Assembly: GCA_003246855.1 (NCBI GenBank)
Contig: QKCP01000147.1
Span: 1 to 64,000, forward strand
DNA from: Ilyobacter polytropus
GTDB lineage: Bacteria; Fusobacteriota; Fusobacteriia; Fusobacteriales; Fusobacteriaceae
DNA: 64,000 nt
Reading direction: 5' to 3'
In this document: positions 20,196-30,700 of the stretch, one piece after another
Layout: the number at the start of each line of letters is the position of its first letter
How positions within the stretch are numbered: position 1 is the stretch's first letter
Position numbers and translations under genes: made by a program
The notes under the pieces: generated by a model
Databases searched by the model: none
The model's input: the letters and a program-made list of their open reading frames with translations, nothing else
What the model was told of the DNA's origin: nothing

Positions 20196-21233
20196 ATGAA
20201 GAGAAAACTATTTATAGCTGCTTTATTGATAGTAGGTTCGGCGGCTTATGCTAACGATTTTGAAATTAAACTCGGTGCTGATTTATTCAGGGATTTGACA
20301 AAAAATCAGTATGACAGTGAGGCTGTCAACTTAGATCCTGGCTACAGCATAGGTGCTGAGTACCTTATAGATACAGGGTCTGACTTTAAATTTGGTATAG
20401 GTTCTGAATATAAAAGCCAAATAAAGGGAAATACTACTGACTACAGCGCACACTCTGCGGTACCTATATATTTATTGGGTAGATACGGCTTAGAAGATGA
20501 TTTTTACTTGGTAGGTAGGGCTGGATGGGCATTAAACAGTGACGAAGGAGTTGATATAGAAAAAACAGATGATGGATTGTATATAGGTGTAGGTTTGGGG
20601 AAAGAGTTGACAAAAAGGATAAATGTAGAATTGATGTATGAGGGGTCTGACTATGAGTATGAAACAGCCACAGACAATGTTGACGGATGGTACAGCGTTG
20701 TCTCATTGAAATTTGGAGTAAAATTGGGGGCTGTCGAAGAGGAACCTGAATATATCGTAGAAGAACCAATGATCGTTGAGGAACCTGAACCTGTTGTTGA
20801 AGAGATTGTGGTTCCTAAAGAGGTCGTGGTTGAAGAGGTAATAGAAGAACTTATTGTGGCACCTATACCTGAAGCGTTACTAATGGGATTCCCATTAGAA
20901 CCTGGTTTTGAAGTTGATAAGTACGACCTTCATCCTGATGCAAAAGTGCAGGCAATGGGAACTTCTGACGCTTTAAAAGGAAGAAGCGGAAAACTTATAA
21001 TAGAAGGACATACTGACAGCACAGGATCAGAAGCATACAACATGAAACTTTCTCAAAAACGTGCCGATGCTGCTAAGGCTGAATTCGATAATTACCTAGC
21101 AGGTGAAGATATCGAGATAGTCACAGAGGCCAAAGGTGAAACAATGCCTATAGCCGATAATTCGACCATAGAGGGAAGAAGGGCAAACAGAAGGGTTGAA
21201 GTAAGATTTGAACCTGTAGAGGATATGCAATAA
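20196..21233 (+). CDS. OmpA-family outer-membrane protein
   Basis: Signal peptide, beta-barrel N-domain, Glu/Pro/Val-rich linker, OmpA peptidoglycan motif EGHTDSTGSEAYNMKLSQKRADA...RRANRRVEV. Confidence 0.92.
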   Translation: MKRKLFIAALLIVGSAAYANDFEIKLGADLFRDLTKNQYDSEAVNLDPGYSIGAEYLIDTGSDFKFGIGSEYKSQIKGNTTDYSAHSAVPIYLLGRYGLEDDFYLVGRAGWALNSDEGVDIEKTDDGLYIGVGLGKELTKRINVELMYEGSDYEYETATDNVDGWYSVVSLKFGVKLGAVEEEPEYIVEEPMIVEEPEPVVEEIVVPKEVVVEEVIEELIVAPIPEALLMGFPLEPGFEVDKYDLHPDAKVQAMGTSDALKGRSGKLIIEGHTDSTGSEAYNMKLSQKRADAAKAEFDNYLAGEDIEIVTEAKGETMPIADNSTIEGRRANRRVEVRFEPVEDMQ

Positions 21234-21261
21234 AAAAAGGATGCAGTCGCATCCTTTTTTA
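21232..21261. terminator. bidirectional intrinsic terminator
   Basis: AAAAAAAGGATGC-agtc-GCATCCTTTTTT. Confidence 0.9.
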
Positions 21262-21271
21262 TTGCAATGGT

Positions 21272-22579
21272 TCAAATGATTTTATTTTTCGGAAACGGTT
21301 CTTCTACCAAATTACCGCAAACATATCGATGAAGAATATTACGGTCGTCTCCCCTATAGATGAATTTTTGGATCCTTTCTTCCAGTGAGAGACCCGCTAT
21401 TCCAAAGCATGAGTCGTCTATAACCAGTGCATCAAATTCATATCCCTTTTCAAAGCTACCCACATTTCCAAAAAAACTTCCGCCCCCCTTTGTAGCTAAA
21501 TAAAAAGCTTCTGCCGTGCTAAGAAAATTCAATTTTTTTTTGGATTCCATCCATATTATTTTGGACAGTTGTATGGCAGAAACCATAATATCGAGCATAG
21601 AACAGCTATTGCCAGCACCTATGTCGGTGCCCAGGGCAACAGGGATTCCATCGTTTAAAAATTTTCTTATAGGCATTATGCCGCTGCCAAGATTTAGATT
21701 AGAGCTAGGGCAGTGTACAGCAAAGACGCCCCTATTTTTCATGAGGTTTCTCTCTTTTGTACTGGAATGAACGCAGTGGGCCATAAGTGTAGGTCTCTGT
21801 CCGAAAAGACCGAACTGGTCGTATACTGCGCCGTAGCTAGATAATTCCGGATAGAGTTTTTTCACCCAGTTGATCTCGTCTAGGTTTTCGGATAAGTGGG
21901 ACTGTACTGGAATATTATATTTTTTCGACAACTCAGATACTCCTTTAAGCAGATTTTCTGAAGAGGTAGGTATAAACCTAGGAGTTATTATGGGTTTTAC
22001 TAAAGAAGATTTATTTAGATATTTTTTTAAGAGATACTCTGTATCGTTGAGCGATGTGTCGGTGTCTTCTGATAAAAACTCTGGGCTATTGGTGTCCATA
22101 TTAACCTTGCCTACAAAGGCGCCCAATCCGCTTTTGATAAAAAGTTCCAATAAAAGATCTGTGGATTTCCTGTGTAGTGTGGCCCATACAGCCGATCTAG
22201 TGGATCCGTTTTTCCAAAGTTCGTTTATGAAATTTTTATATGTATTCTCAGCGTATGCCAAATCCTCAAACTTTTTTTCCTCGGGGAATGTGTATGAGAA
22301 AAGCCAGGGGACCAGTTCTTTGTCCATACCGATGCCGGTATGGTTGAATTGCGATGCATGACAGTGCAGATCGTTTAAGCCAGGTATTATAAGCATATTT
22401 CTGTAATCGGTAACTGCACTTCTATCATATTTATCTGGAAGGACATTAGAGCACCTCTGTACGATACCATTTTTTATAACAATATAACCGTTTTCAATTG
22501 TGTTGAAACCTTTTGAGTTCTTTGTATAAATGATGTTACCTTTTAAGATTTTCAAATCCATCATGCTTATCAGCTCCAA
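21272..22579 (-). CDS. guaD: amidohydrolase, probable guanine deaminase
   Basis: PGLNDLHCHASQF, VQSHLSE, LMAHCVHSS, VALGTDIGAGNS. Confidence 0.8.
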   Translation of the reverse strand: MELISMMDLKILKGNIIYTKNSKGFNTIENGYIVIKNGIVQRCSNVLPDKYDRSAVTDYRNMLIIPGLNDLHCHASQFNHTGIGMDKELVPWLFSYTFPEEKKFEDLAYAENTYKNFINELWKNGSTRSAVWATLHRKSTDLLLELFIKSGLGAFVGKVNMDTNSPEFLSEDTDTSLNDTEYLLKKYLNKSSLVKPIITPRFIPTSSENLLKGVSELSKKYNIPVQSHLSENLDEINWVKKLYPELSSYGAVYDQFGLFGQRPTLMAHCVHSSTKERNLMKNRGVFAVHCPSSNLNLGSGIMPIRKFLNDGIPVALGTDIGAGNSCSMLDIMVSAIQLSKIIWMESKKKLNFLSTAEAFYLATKGGGSFFGNVGSFEKGYEFDALVIDDSCFGIAGLSLEERIQKFIYRGDDRNILHRYVCGNLVEEPFPKNKII

Positions 22580-22778
22580 TACAAATTCAAGTTTATTAAT
22601 AGTAATGCTAGGAGAAACTTAAACTTTAAAAAGTTATACTGTAGTATAATTACGGTATACCATAACAAGTTAGAAAACCTTTTTTTACGCTGAAGTTTAG
22701 AGGAAAACAGCGTGTTTACAAAATATTGTAATTATGTTAGAATTACTTGGTAAATAAAATTTTAGGAGGAAGTATTAG

Positions 22779-23873
22779 ATGATAGGAATAGGTATAGTTG
22801 GGCTTCCTAACGTCGGGAAGTCTACCCTTTTTAATGCGATTACAAAAGCGGGTGCTGCTGAGGCTGCAAACTATCCGTTTTGTACGATAGAGCCAAACGT
22901 AGGGATGGTTACAGTTCCAGACTCAAGACTAGAGGAGTTGTCTAAGATTATAAACCCTCAAAGAGTTATGCATGCTACAGTTGAGTTTGTTGATATAGCT
23001 GGACTTGTTAAAGGTGCCTCAAAGGGTGAGGGGCTTGGAAATAAGTTTTTGTCTAATATAAGAAATACCGCTGCTATATGCCAGGTTGTAAGGTGTTTTG
23101 AAGACACTAATGTGGTGCACGTGGATGGTAGTGTAGACCCGATAAGGGACATAGAAGTAATAAATGCTGAGCTTATACTTTCTGATCTTGAGACTGTGGA
23201 AAGGGCGATACAAAAGCAGGCGAAGTTAGTTAGGGGTAAAAATAAGGAAGCTATTGCGGCTCTGCCTGTACTGGAAAAGTGTAAGGAACATCTAGAGAAT
23301 TCCGGGTTACTTAAAACTATGAATTTTACAGATGAAGAAAAAGAGCTTATCAAGGTATATCAATTTTTAACTGTAAAACCTATGATGTATGCTGCAAATG
23401 TGAGTGAAGAGGAGCTATCTACAGGTAACGAGTACGTTGAAAAAGTTAGGGAGTATGCAGCTGAGCACGGATCTCAAGTTGTGGTAGTTTCGGCTAAAGT
23501 GGAGGCTGAACTTGCTGAGATGGAGGAAGAGGACAAGCAGATGTTTTTGAATGAGCTCGGTGTAGACGAACCTGGACTGAGCAGGCTTATAAGGGCAGGC
23601 TATAAGCTTTTAGGACTGCAAACTTACTTTACTGCCGGAGTAAAAGAGGTAAGGGCATGGACTATAAAAATAGGTGATACTGCACCAAAGGCTGCAGGAG
23701 AGATACACACCGACTTTGAAAAAGGTTTTATAAGAGCTAAGGTAGTCTCTTACGATGACTTTATAAAAAATAAAGGTTGGAAGGGTGCACAAGAGAGCGG
23801 TGTCTTAAGACTAGAGGGAAAAGAGTATATAGTAAAAGATGGGGACCTTATGGAATTCCTATTCAATGTTTAA
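22779..23873 (+). CDS. ychF: redox-regulated ATPase YchF
   Basis: [40 protein letters not shown] domain with [27 protein letters not shown]. Confidence 0.97.
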   Translation: MIGIGIVGLPNVGKSTLFNAITKAGAAEAANYPFCTIEPNVGMVTVPDSRLEELSKIINPQRVMHATVEFVDIAGLVKGASKGEGLGNKFLSNIRNTAAICQVVRCFEDTNVVHVDGSVDPIRDIEVINAELILSDLETVERAIQKQAKLVRGKNKEAIAALPVLEKCKEHLENSGLLKTMNFTDEEKELIKVYQFLTVKPMMYAANVSEEELSTGNEYVEKVREYAAEHGSQVVVVSAKVEAELAEMEEEDKQMFLNELGVDEPGLSRLIRAGYKLLGLQTYFTAGVKEVRAWTIKIGDTAPKAAGEIHTDFEKGFIRAKVVSYDDFIKNKGWKGAQESGVLRLEGKEYIVKDGDLMEFLFNV

Positions 23874-23959
23874 AATATTAATTTTGGGGGACTTGCTTGA
23901 CAAGTCCCTTTATTTTTATTAAAATATTGGGATGATTTTAAATAATAGGGGGTATAGAC

Positions 23960-24583
23960 TTGGAAATAAAAAATTTTGTTTTAGGCGGCATGTCCACAAA
24001 TGCATATTTGGTGTGGGAAAATAAGCAAGATGCAACCCTTTTTGATATAGGCGGAGAAAACCTAAAGCCCTTAATAGATTTTTTGGAAGAGAATGAGATA
24101 GTCTTAAAAAGAGTCGTATTCACTCATGGACACTATGATCACATAGGCGGGTTAATGAAACTTTTAGAGTACAAAATGGACATTGATTTGTACATAGGGT
24201 ACGAAGACAAAGAGTTCTTATATAATTCCAACCTAAGTCTTTCATCACAAATTATGGGGAGTGAATTCAAGCTAGGTAAAGATAAAAAAATAATTACCCT
24301 GAAAGAGGGGGATACAGTTTCAGGATTTTTTGTGATAGATACCCCAGGGCACACAAAGGGAAGCAAATGTTTCTATAACGAGGCAAATAAAGTAATGATA
24401 AGCGGAGATACCCTTTTCAATATGGGTTACGGAAGAGTTGATCTTCCGACGGGAAGCTATGAGGATATAGTGAGAAGCCTTAATAAAATATGTAAAAATT
24501 ATCCTGCAGAAACTATTGTATATCCTGGTCATAACGGGATGACTAAACTTGGAGTTGAGAGAAAAAATCTCTTCGGGGAATAA
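23960..24583 (+). CDS. MBL-fold (glyoxalase II-like) hydrolase
   Basis: THGHYDHIGG, DTPGHTKGS, SGDTLF; TTG start. Confidence 0.9.
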   Translation: MEIKNFVLGGMSTNAYLVWENKQDATLFDIGGENLKPLIDFLEENEIVLKRVVFTHGHYDHIGGLMKLLEYKMDIDLYIGYEDKEFLYNSNLSLSSQIMGSEFKLGKDKKIITLKEGDTVSGFFVIDTPGHTKGSKCFYNEANKVMISGDTLFNMGYGRVDLPTGSYEDIVRSLNKICKNYPAETIVYPGHNGMTKLGVERKNLFGE

Positions 24584-24598
24584 TGTTTACGCTAACGT

Positions 24599-24628
24599 TT
24601 GACATGAATTACCTGTTTATAGTATAAT
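24599..24628 (+). promoter_or_regulatory. sigma70-type promoter for the arsR-trxB-like operon
   Basis: TTGACA (24599-24604), 18-bp spacer, TATAAT (24623-24628). Confidence 0.7.
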
Positions 24629-24694
24629 ATGTAGTAATGATGAATTTATAATATGTAATAATAATGAGGTTATAATATGTGGTAATGTGAAAAT
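24623..24694 (+). repeat. three tandem 24-bp imperfect repeats (TATAATATGTA/G...)
   Basis: Copies begin at 24623, 24647 and 24671, each with TATAATATGT. Confidence 0.85.
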
Positions 24695-24722
24695 ATTAAT
24701 ATATGGCAAGGAGCAGATACTG

Positions 24723-24998
24723 ATGAAAATGGAAAGAGCGATATTATTGTTGAAAATGATGTCTAACCCAATAAGATTAGGTATATTAGACGTCCTAGTT
24801 AAAAAGGGTGGAGAGAATATCTGTGTCGGGCAGATAGAAGAGATGCTGAACATATCTCAATCGAGTGTCAGCCAGCACTTGGCTCACTTGAGGAATTCTG
24901 GGTTTATAACTTGTGATAAATTTGGGAAAAAAGTCTGCTACAGCATAGCGGATGAGGCGGTTATAAGAGTCTTGAGAAGCTTGGATTTAGAAGATTAA
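24723..24998 (+). CDS. ArsR-family transcriptional regulator
   Basis: wHTH: LKMMSNPIRLGILDVLVKKG...LNISQSSVSQHLAHLRNSGFI; ATG 24723 preferred with AAGGAG upstream. Confidence 0.88.
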   Translation: MKMERAILLLKMMSNPIRLGILDVLVKKGGENICVGQIEEMLNISQSSVSQHLAHLRNSGFITCDKFGKKVCYSIADEAVIRVLRSLDLED

Positions 24999-25018
24999 TT
25001 TAGAGAGAGATGATTCTT

Positions 25019-25942
25019 ATGGAAAAAGTTTATGATATGGTTATTGTTGGTGGAGGACCAGCGGGTCTTACCGCAGCTATATATGCAGGAAGAGCAAACT
25101 TAAAAGTTTTGGTTATTGAGATTCCAGGTAGGGGGAGTCTTTTGTCTGCCCATAAAATAGACAATTACCCGGGATTTCCAGAGGGAATAACAGGGAAAGA
25201 ACTCTATGACTTGAAAAGAAAACAGGCACAGAAATACGGAGTGGAGATAGAGGAAGGCATATTTTTGGAACTGGATATTTTTGATAGCCCTAAATTGGTA
25301 AAAACTACAAATAAAAATTATAGGACTAAGTCTGTTATAATAGCTAGTGGTTGGAATAAAAACTCTTTAGACAAAATTGTTGGAGAGGTAGAGTTTTTAG
25401 GCAAAGGGGTTTCATATTGTGCTACGTGTGACGGAGCCTTTACAAAAGGGCTTTCGGTGAGCCTTTTTGGTCAAGGGGAAGAAGTTGCTAGGGAAGCGTT
25501 GTTTTTGACCAGGTATGCAAAAAATGTTTTTATTTTTACGGAAGAGAATGAATTTCAGTGTGATAGGGTGCTTCATGCGTCTTTGACTGAAAACGATAAA
25601 ATAGAAGTTATAACAGGTGCGGTTTTGAAAAAGATAGACGGAAGCAGATACGTCGAAAAAATACTTGTAGAAGAAAGACTAGGCGAAAAGCTATACGATG
25701 TGGACTATGTTTTCCTTTATTTGGGGACGAAAAACAGTCAGGAGTTATTTTCAACATTTGCAAAATTGGATGAACATGGATATATAGTAACGAATGATAA
25801 GATGGAAACCGGAATAGACGGAGTTTACGCTGCTGGTGATGTGCGGTCTAAGTCGGTCAGGCAAGTAACTACTGCTGTTGCAGACGGGACAATAGCTTCT
25901 ATGGAGGCCATAAAATATTTGTTGAAAAATGATAAAAATTAA
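25019..25942 (+). CDS. thioredoxin reductase-like FAD/CxxC oxidoreductase
   Basis: VGGGPAGLTAAIYAGRA, YCATCDGAF, AAGDVRS; canonical NADPH motifs absent. Confidence 0.85.
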   Translation: MEKVYDMVIVGGGPAGLTAAIYAGRANLKVLVIEIPGRGSLLSAHKIDNYPGFPEGITGKELYDLKRKQAQKYGVEIEEGIFLELDIFDSPKLVKTTNKNYRTKSVIIASGWNKNSLDKIVGEVEFLGKGVSYCATCDGAFTKGLSVSLFGQGEEVAREALFLTRYAKNVFIFTEENEFQCDRVLHASLTENDKIEVITGAVLKKIDGSRYVEKILVEERLGEKLYDVDYVFLYLGTKNSQELFSTFAKLDEHGYIVTNDKMETGIDGVYAAGDVRSKSVRQVTTAVADGTIASMEAIKYLLKNDKN

Positions 25943-25967
25943 AAGAAGCCTTTGGCTTCTTTTTTTT
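25941..25967. terminator. bidirectional intrinsic terminator
   Basis: AAAAGAAGCC-ttt-GGCTTCTTTTTTTT. Confidence 0.9.
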
Positions 25968-26748
25968 AGTTTCCGTCCATCATTTTTTTTAATTTTTTTA
26001 TTGAGTTGATCTGTATCTGCCTCACTCTTTCTCTAGTAAGGTTCAGTTCATTTCCCAGCTCTTCAAGAGTTTTAACTCTATCTCCAAATAGTCCAAATCT
26101 ACCTACAAGTACTGATTTTTCTCTCAAAGACAGTTTATGAACCTGTCGTATAAGTTCCCTCACTTCATATTTCCATAAGATCTCCTCTTCGAAGAAATTT
26201 TCATCCGGTATTATTGAGTGGAGGTCGAAGTTGTCTACGCTCGTATCCTCTAGGGAAACAAAAGAATATTCAAAAATCCGGATGCATTTTTCCACTTCTT
26301 TTACTTTTAAATTTAAGCTCTCTGATATAATATCTATTGTGGGAGCAGAGTTGTATGAGGCTTTGTAATTTTGTATGAATTTTTTAATTTTTGATAGGTT
26401 ATCGTGTACGTAGGCAGGATAGCGGACAACCCCCTTAGTATTTACTATAAACCTCATTATGGATTGCTTTATCCACCAAGTGGCATAGGTTGAAAAGCGC
26501 TTCCCCATATTTGGATCAAATTTTTCCGCAGAGCGAATGAGTCCTATTGTGCCCTCTTGAACTATATCTTGCAGAGGCAGTCCGAAGTGGCCATATTTTT
26601 TCGCTATGCTCACAACAAGTCTTAGATTAGAAACGATCAGTTTTTCTTTGGCGTTAGTATCCCCTGCGGAGATTAATTTTGATATTCTGTACTCCTCCTC
26701 TCTATTTAAAAGAGGGTAGTGGCTTATTTCGCTTAGGTATTTTATCAT
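25966..26748 (-). CDS. sigma-70 family RNA polymerase sigma factor (short, no region 1.1)
   Basis: [68 protein letters not shown]. Confidence 0.93.
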   Translation of the reverse strand: MIKYLSEISHYPLLNREEEYRISKLISAGDTNAKEKLIVSNLRLVVSIAKKYGHFGLPLQDIVQEGTIGLIRSAEKFDPNMGKRFSTYATWWIKQSIMRFIVNTKGVVRYPAYVHDNLSKIKKFIQNYKASYNSAPTIDIISESLNLKVKEVEKCIRIFEYSFVSLEDTSVDNFDLHSIIPDENFFEEEILWKYEVRELIRQVHKLSLREKSVLVGRFGLFGDRVKTLEELGNELNLTRERVRQIQINSIKKLKKMMDGN

Positions 26749-26828
26749 GGCTATTCTGAGTTAAAACCCAGTTGCACCCCCGTTTCATGGTTTTTTATAT
26801 TATATCTAAAAGCTGTGAAAATCCTCTT

Positions 26829-26857
26829 TTGGTTTTTTAAAAAATAAATATTATAAT
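26829..26857 (+). promoter_or_regulatory. putative promoter upstream of structured region before ruvC
   Basis: TTGGTT, 17-bp spacer, TATAAT. Confidence 0.5.
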
Positions 26858-26865
26858 AGGGATTA

Positions 26866-26975
26866 GCTACCTTTTTTAGATGGAAGGCAGGTTTCCTGTG
26901 TCTTCTTAAAGAATAGCGGGAATAAAGTTTTTGTAAAACTGCTATTAGCTGAAGTTTTTTCTGGATTTCGGTAGC
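26866..26975 (+). ncRNA. candidate structured RNA (three-way junction), function unknown
   Basis: P1 GCTACC/GGTAGC; P2 GAAGgCAGGtttCCTGtgtCTTC; P3 AATAGC...AGTTTTtgtAAAACT-GCTATT. Confidence 0.3.
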
Positions 26976-27121
26976 AGTATAAATTAAGCTGTAAATTGTA
27001 TATTGTGAAGCTAAAATATTTACTTAAGGGTTCGTTTAGAGGTGGAAGTGCAAAATTTCCATGGAATTTTTTATGGAATTATGGTACACTTTAACGTACA
27101 TAAACAAAGGAGAAGAGCTGT

Positions 27122-27694
27122 ATGAGAGTTATTGGAATAGACCCAGGAACGGCGATTGTCGGCTATGGGGTGTTAGACTACAAAAGTGGTAGGTATACCG
27201 TTGTAGACTACGGGTGCATATATACAGAAACTGGCCTAAAACTCTCGAAAAGGCTTAAAAAAATATATGACGACCTCTATGTACTTTTGGAAAAGTATAA
27301 GCCGGACCACATGGCGGTGGAAGAGCTCTACTATTTTAAAAACAATAAGACGGTTATCTCTGTAGGACAGGCAAGGGGAGTAATCGTTCTTTGCGGAGAA
27401 AAGCTGGGGGTAAAGATAGGAGACTATACTCCACTACAAGTGAAGATGGGGATAACTGGTTATGGAAGGGCTACAAAAAGCCAGGTTCAAACTATGGTAA
27501 AGAATGTTTTGAATATGGAGAGTATCCCTAAGCCTGACGATGCTGCAGATGCACTGGCTATAGCAGTAACCCATATAAATACACTTTTAGGCGGAGGCGT
27601 GAAAGATAAAAGTCTTGATATAAAAGAGGTTAATTCGATAGGTAAAGGCAAGATAAGTGCTAAAGAGTTCAGAAAACTTTTGAATATTAAGTAA
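27122..27694 (+). CDS. ruvC: crossover junction endodeoxyribonuclease RuvC
   Basis: MRVIGIDPGTAIVGYGV, AVEELYYFKN, KPDDAADALAIAVTH. Confidence 0.97.
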   Translation: MRVIGIDPGTAIVGYGVLDYKSGRYTVVDYGCIYTETGLKLSKRLKKIYDDLYVLLEKYKPDHMAVEELYYFKNNKTVISVGQARGVIVLCGEKLGVKIGDYTPLQVKMGITGYGRATKSQVQTMVKNVLNMESIPKPDDAADALAIAVTHINTLLGGGVKDKSLDIKEVNSIGKGKISAKEFRKLLNIK

Positions 27695-27700
27695 GGAACG

Positions 27701-30700
27701 GTGAGTGCTGTGAGATTGAGGGATTTAAGTATAAAAATAAAGCTGATGTTTATATTTTTAATCTTATTAGTAGTTCTTCTCATAGCGAATAATATCTTAC
27801 TTTTCAACTACTTGAAAAGTGAGATGAGCACCTTTATAAAAAAGTCTAAAAATGAGTTGAGTATAAACAAGAGCTACGACCTGTTAAAATATGACAGGCT
27901 CACAGCGGATTCCTTTTCTTTTTTCTATGAGATTTTAGAGGATCAGCTAGGTTTAATCTTTTCAAACCGTGAATTTATGGGAGAACTACAGAGGGGAAGC
28001 TTTGATGTAAGTGATGTTTCGGAGTTCCGTGGGTTTAAAGATGTAAAGGATGATATTTACTATTTTGCCAAAAGGAATGCGAAGTTTGTAACTTTGGATT
28101 ACATAAGTAGCCAGAAATCCGATAGTATTTTTAGACCTGGAATAAAGGATGAGTTGAAAAAAGTATACAGTTTAAATGGGGTAGTGAATCGCCTCGTAGG
28201 TTACAATGGTAAAATTTACTATGAAATTTTTAAACCTATAGAGCTTGGAAATGGGAAAAAATATCTATTCTATGCTCTTTGTGAATTTGGAGAGGAGTTT
28301 ATCGATAGAATATCTAAAATCACCCAAAGAGGACTGTCCATTTACGGCGAAGGGAATTTGATCTACTCTACAGTGGATAAATTCTCAAGTAAGGATATGA
28401 ACAAGCAAAATGTATATGAGAAAATCCTGTCTGGAAGCAGTCTGTACTATGAGAAGTTGAATATAGATGAGGAAAAGTATGAGGTCGTATACTTTCCAAT
28501 AAGAAACTATATTGGTGAAAAAATAGGCATGATAGCAGTTACAAACAATGAGTACTTTTTTGAAAAACTTTTGGATAAAATAGACGTATCTGAAAGAAAC
28601 TTTTTTGTGAACATGGGATTCAGTTTGGTGGTAGCCTCTCTGATGGTGTTCTTTTTTGGATTTTTAGCGATAACGGTGTTGGCATCTTATATGTCTAAAC
28701 CTTTAAAAAGTATAGGTGAAACTGTAGAGGATATATTAAATGGAAACCTCGATAAAATGGTAGAGGTGGAGAGTCAAGATGAATTCGGAGTTTTGGGAAA
28801 CAAAATAAATGAGATGACAGCAAACCTAAAGCTTATAGAAAACATGAAGAACGAGTTCCTGACTAGAAATACAGCCGAATTGATGTCACCGCTTAACGGT
28901 ATAATAGAGATATCGGAGTCTTTAGAAGAAGAGAGTTTTGGAAGGTTAAATAAACTACAGAAAAGAAATCTAAAAATAATAATAAAAAGCGGGAAAACTC
29001 TGCTGGCTATAATCGACAAGATGATAGACTTTTCAAACCTAAGGAAGGAAAACGATCCACTTAAGATTGAACCGGTAAATGCAAGCAAGGTGGTAGACGA
29101 GGTAGTTCTCAGCGTGAGTCACTTTTTGAAGGCAAAAGATGTCGTACTAGTAAACAACGTTCCGGAACAGTTCCCGCTTGTCAAGGCCGACAGAAAAGAA
29201 CTCTTCCATATACTCAGTAACCTTGTAGAGAACGCTATAAAATTTACAAAGAGCGGCAGCATATTAATAAGCGGCAAGATAAAGGGGGATATGGTTGAAA
29301 TAAGCGTAGAAGACACCGGGGTTGGAATCCCTACCAAGGATTTTGAAAGAATATTCAAATCATTTGAGCAGGTGGGCATATCCAAGGAGAGTGAACTAGG
29401 TGGCACCGGGCTAGGGCTAGCTATAGCTAAAAAACTTGTAGAAATGCATGGAGGTAAGATCTGGGTGGAGTCTGAGCTTGGAAAGGGAAGCCAATTTGGA
29501 TTTATGCTTGAAATGGCAGAAGAACAAAACTTGGACGAAGAGTTTGATTGGAACCTGGAAAAAGACCTCGTTAAATATGATAACGGGAATAAAAAACATA
29601 ATATACTGATAGTAGATGACGACTTTATAACTTTACAAGTAGCCCTTAACCATCTTTCTAATTTAGACTGCAATGTAATAGTGGCTAAAACCGCAGAAGA
29701 GACTGATGACATCTTAAGCAAGCGCAAGGTTGACCTCATGATACTAGATATCATGCTCAAAAAGACAACCGGCTATGATATTGCAAAAAAAGTAAGGGAA
29801 AAGTACTCCATTTTTGACCTGCCTATAATAATGCTTACAACAAAAACCAACAAGGAGAGCCTTGTAAAAGGTTTTGAAAGCGGCATAAATGAGTATCTGA
29901 CAAAGCCGGTTCAAAAAATTGAACTCACAGTAAGGATCAACTCCTTATTGAAATTAAAAGAATCTGTAAATGAAGTAGTGGAAGCCAACAAGAGGTATAT
30001 TAAGGAAAAAGAAGAACGTATACTGGCGGAAAATTTAAGGGAGTTACATACAGAATTGACCTCTACTTTAAGCACTGATAAAGTAATAAAAATACTTTTT
30101 TCAAAAATAAAGTACCTGTTTGAGTATGATAAAGCACAGGTAATTATAAAAAGTGGTAATGGCTACAAGATAATCTTCCAGGACGGTTATAACCAGAAAA
30201 GTGACGCCATACTCCAAGAAAAAGAACTTCTAAACGGTGTCATGGCTAGGAAGAAAGCGATCACACTTAATAAGTTCAGGTGCAGCAGATACTTTACAGA
30301 CGATATAAATTCTGCATTGATGCTACCCATACTCGCCTCTGAAAAGTATGAGTATCTTTTGATACTGAAGAGTGCCACTGAGGGCTTTTTTGATACTATG
30401 GATAAAGGTAAGATAGATTCATTCCTATACCAGGCTAGTATAGCTATAAAAAATGCAAACCTCTATGAGGGGCTTAGGGAGAAAAGAGAAAAGATACAAA
30501 ATATGTTTAACAAGTTAAAATCCATAGAGAAAATGACGTCTGTAATGTATAATGAAAATGAGAAGGAAAAGGCGATATACTACATACTTCTGATACTTGT
30601 AAACAAACTGGATTTGGATTTCAAGGAGTGTTACTTCCTAGAATACGATGAATCCAGTGAGGTTTTGGAGTGCAAAAATTCTTACATAGATTTTAAAAAT

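Noticed and set aside
22687-22713. ACGCTG...CAGCGT inverted repeat upstream of ychF
   Set aside because: Only 6 bp with a 15-nt loop and the T-run on the wrong side for a terminator; likely chance
28774-29760. Two long minus-strand ORFs (104 and 213 aa) inside the hybrid kinase gene
   Set aside because: Ser/Ile/Phe-rich translations typical of antisense frames of AT-rich coding DNA; no recognisable domains
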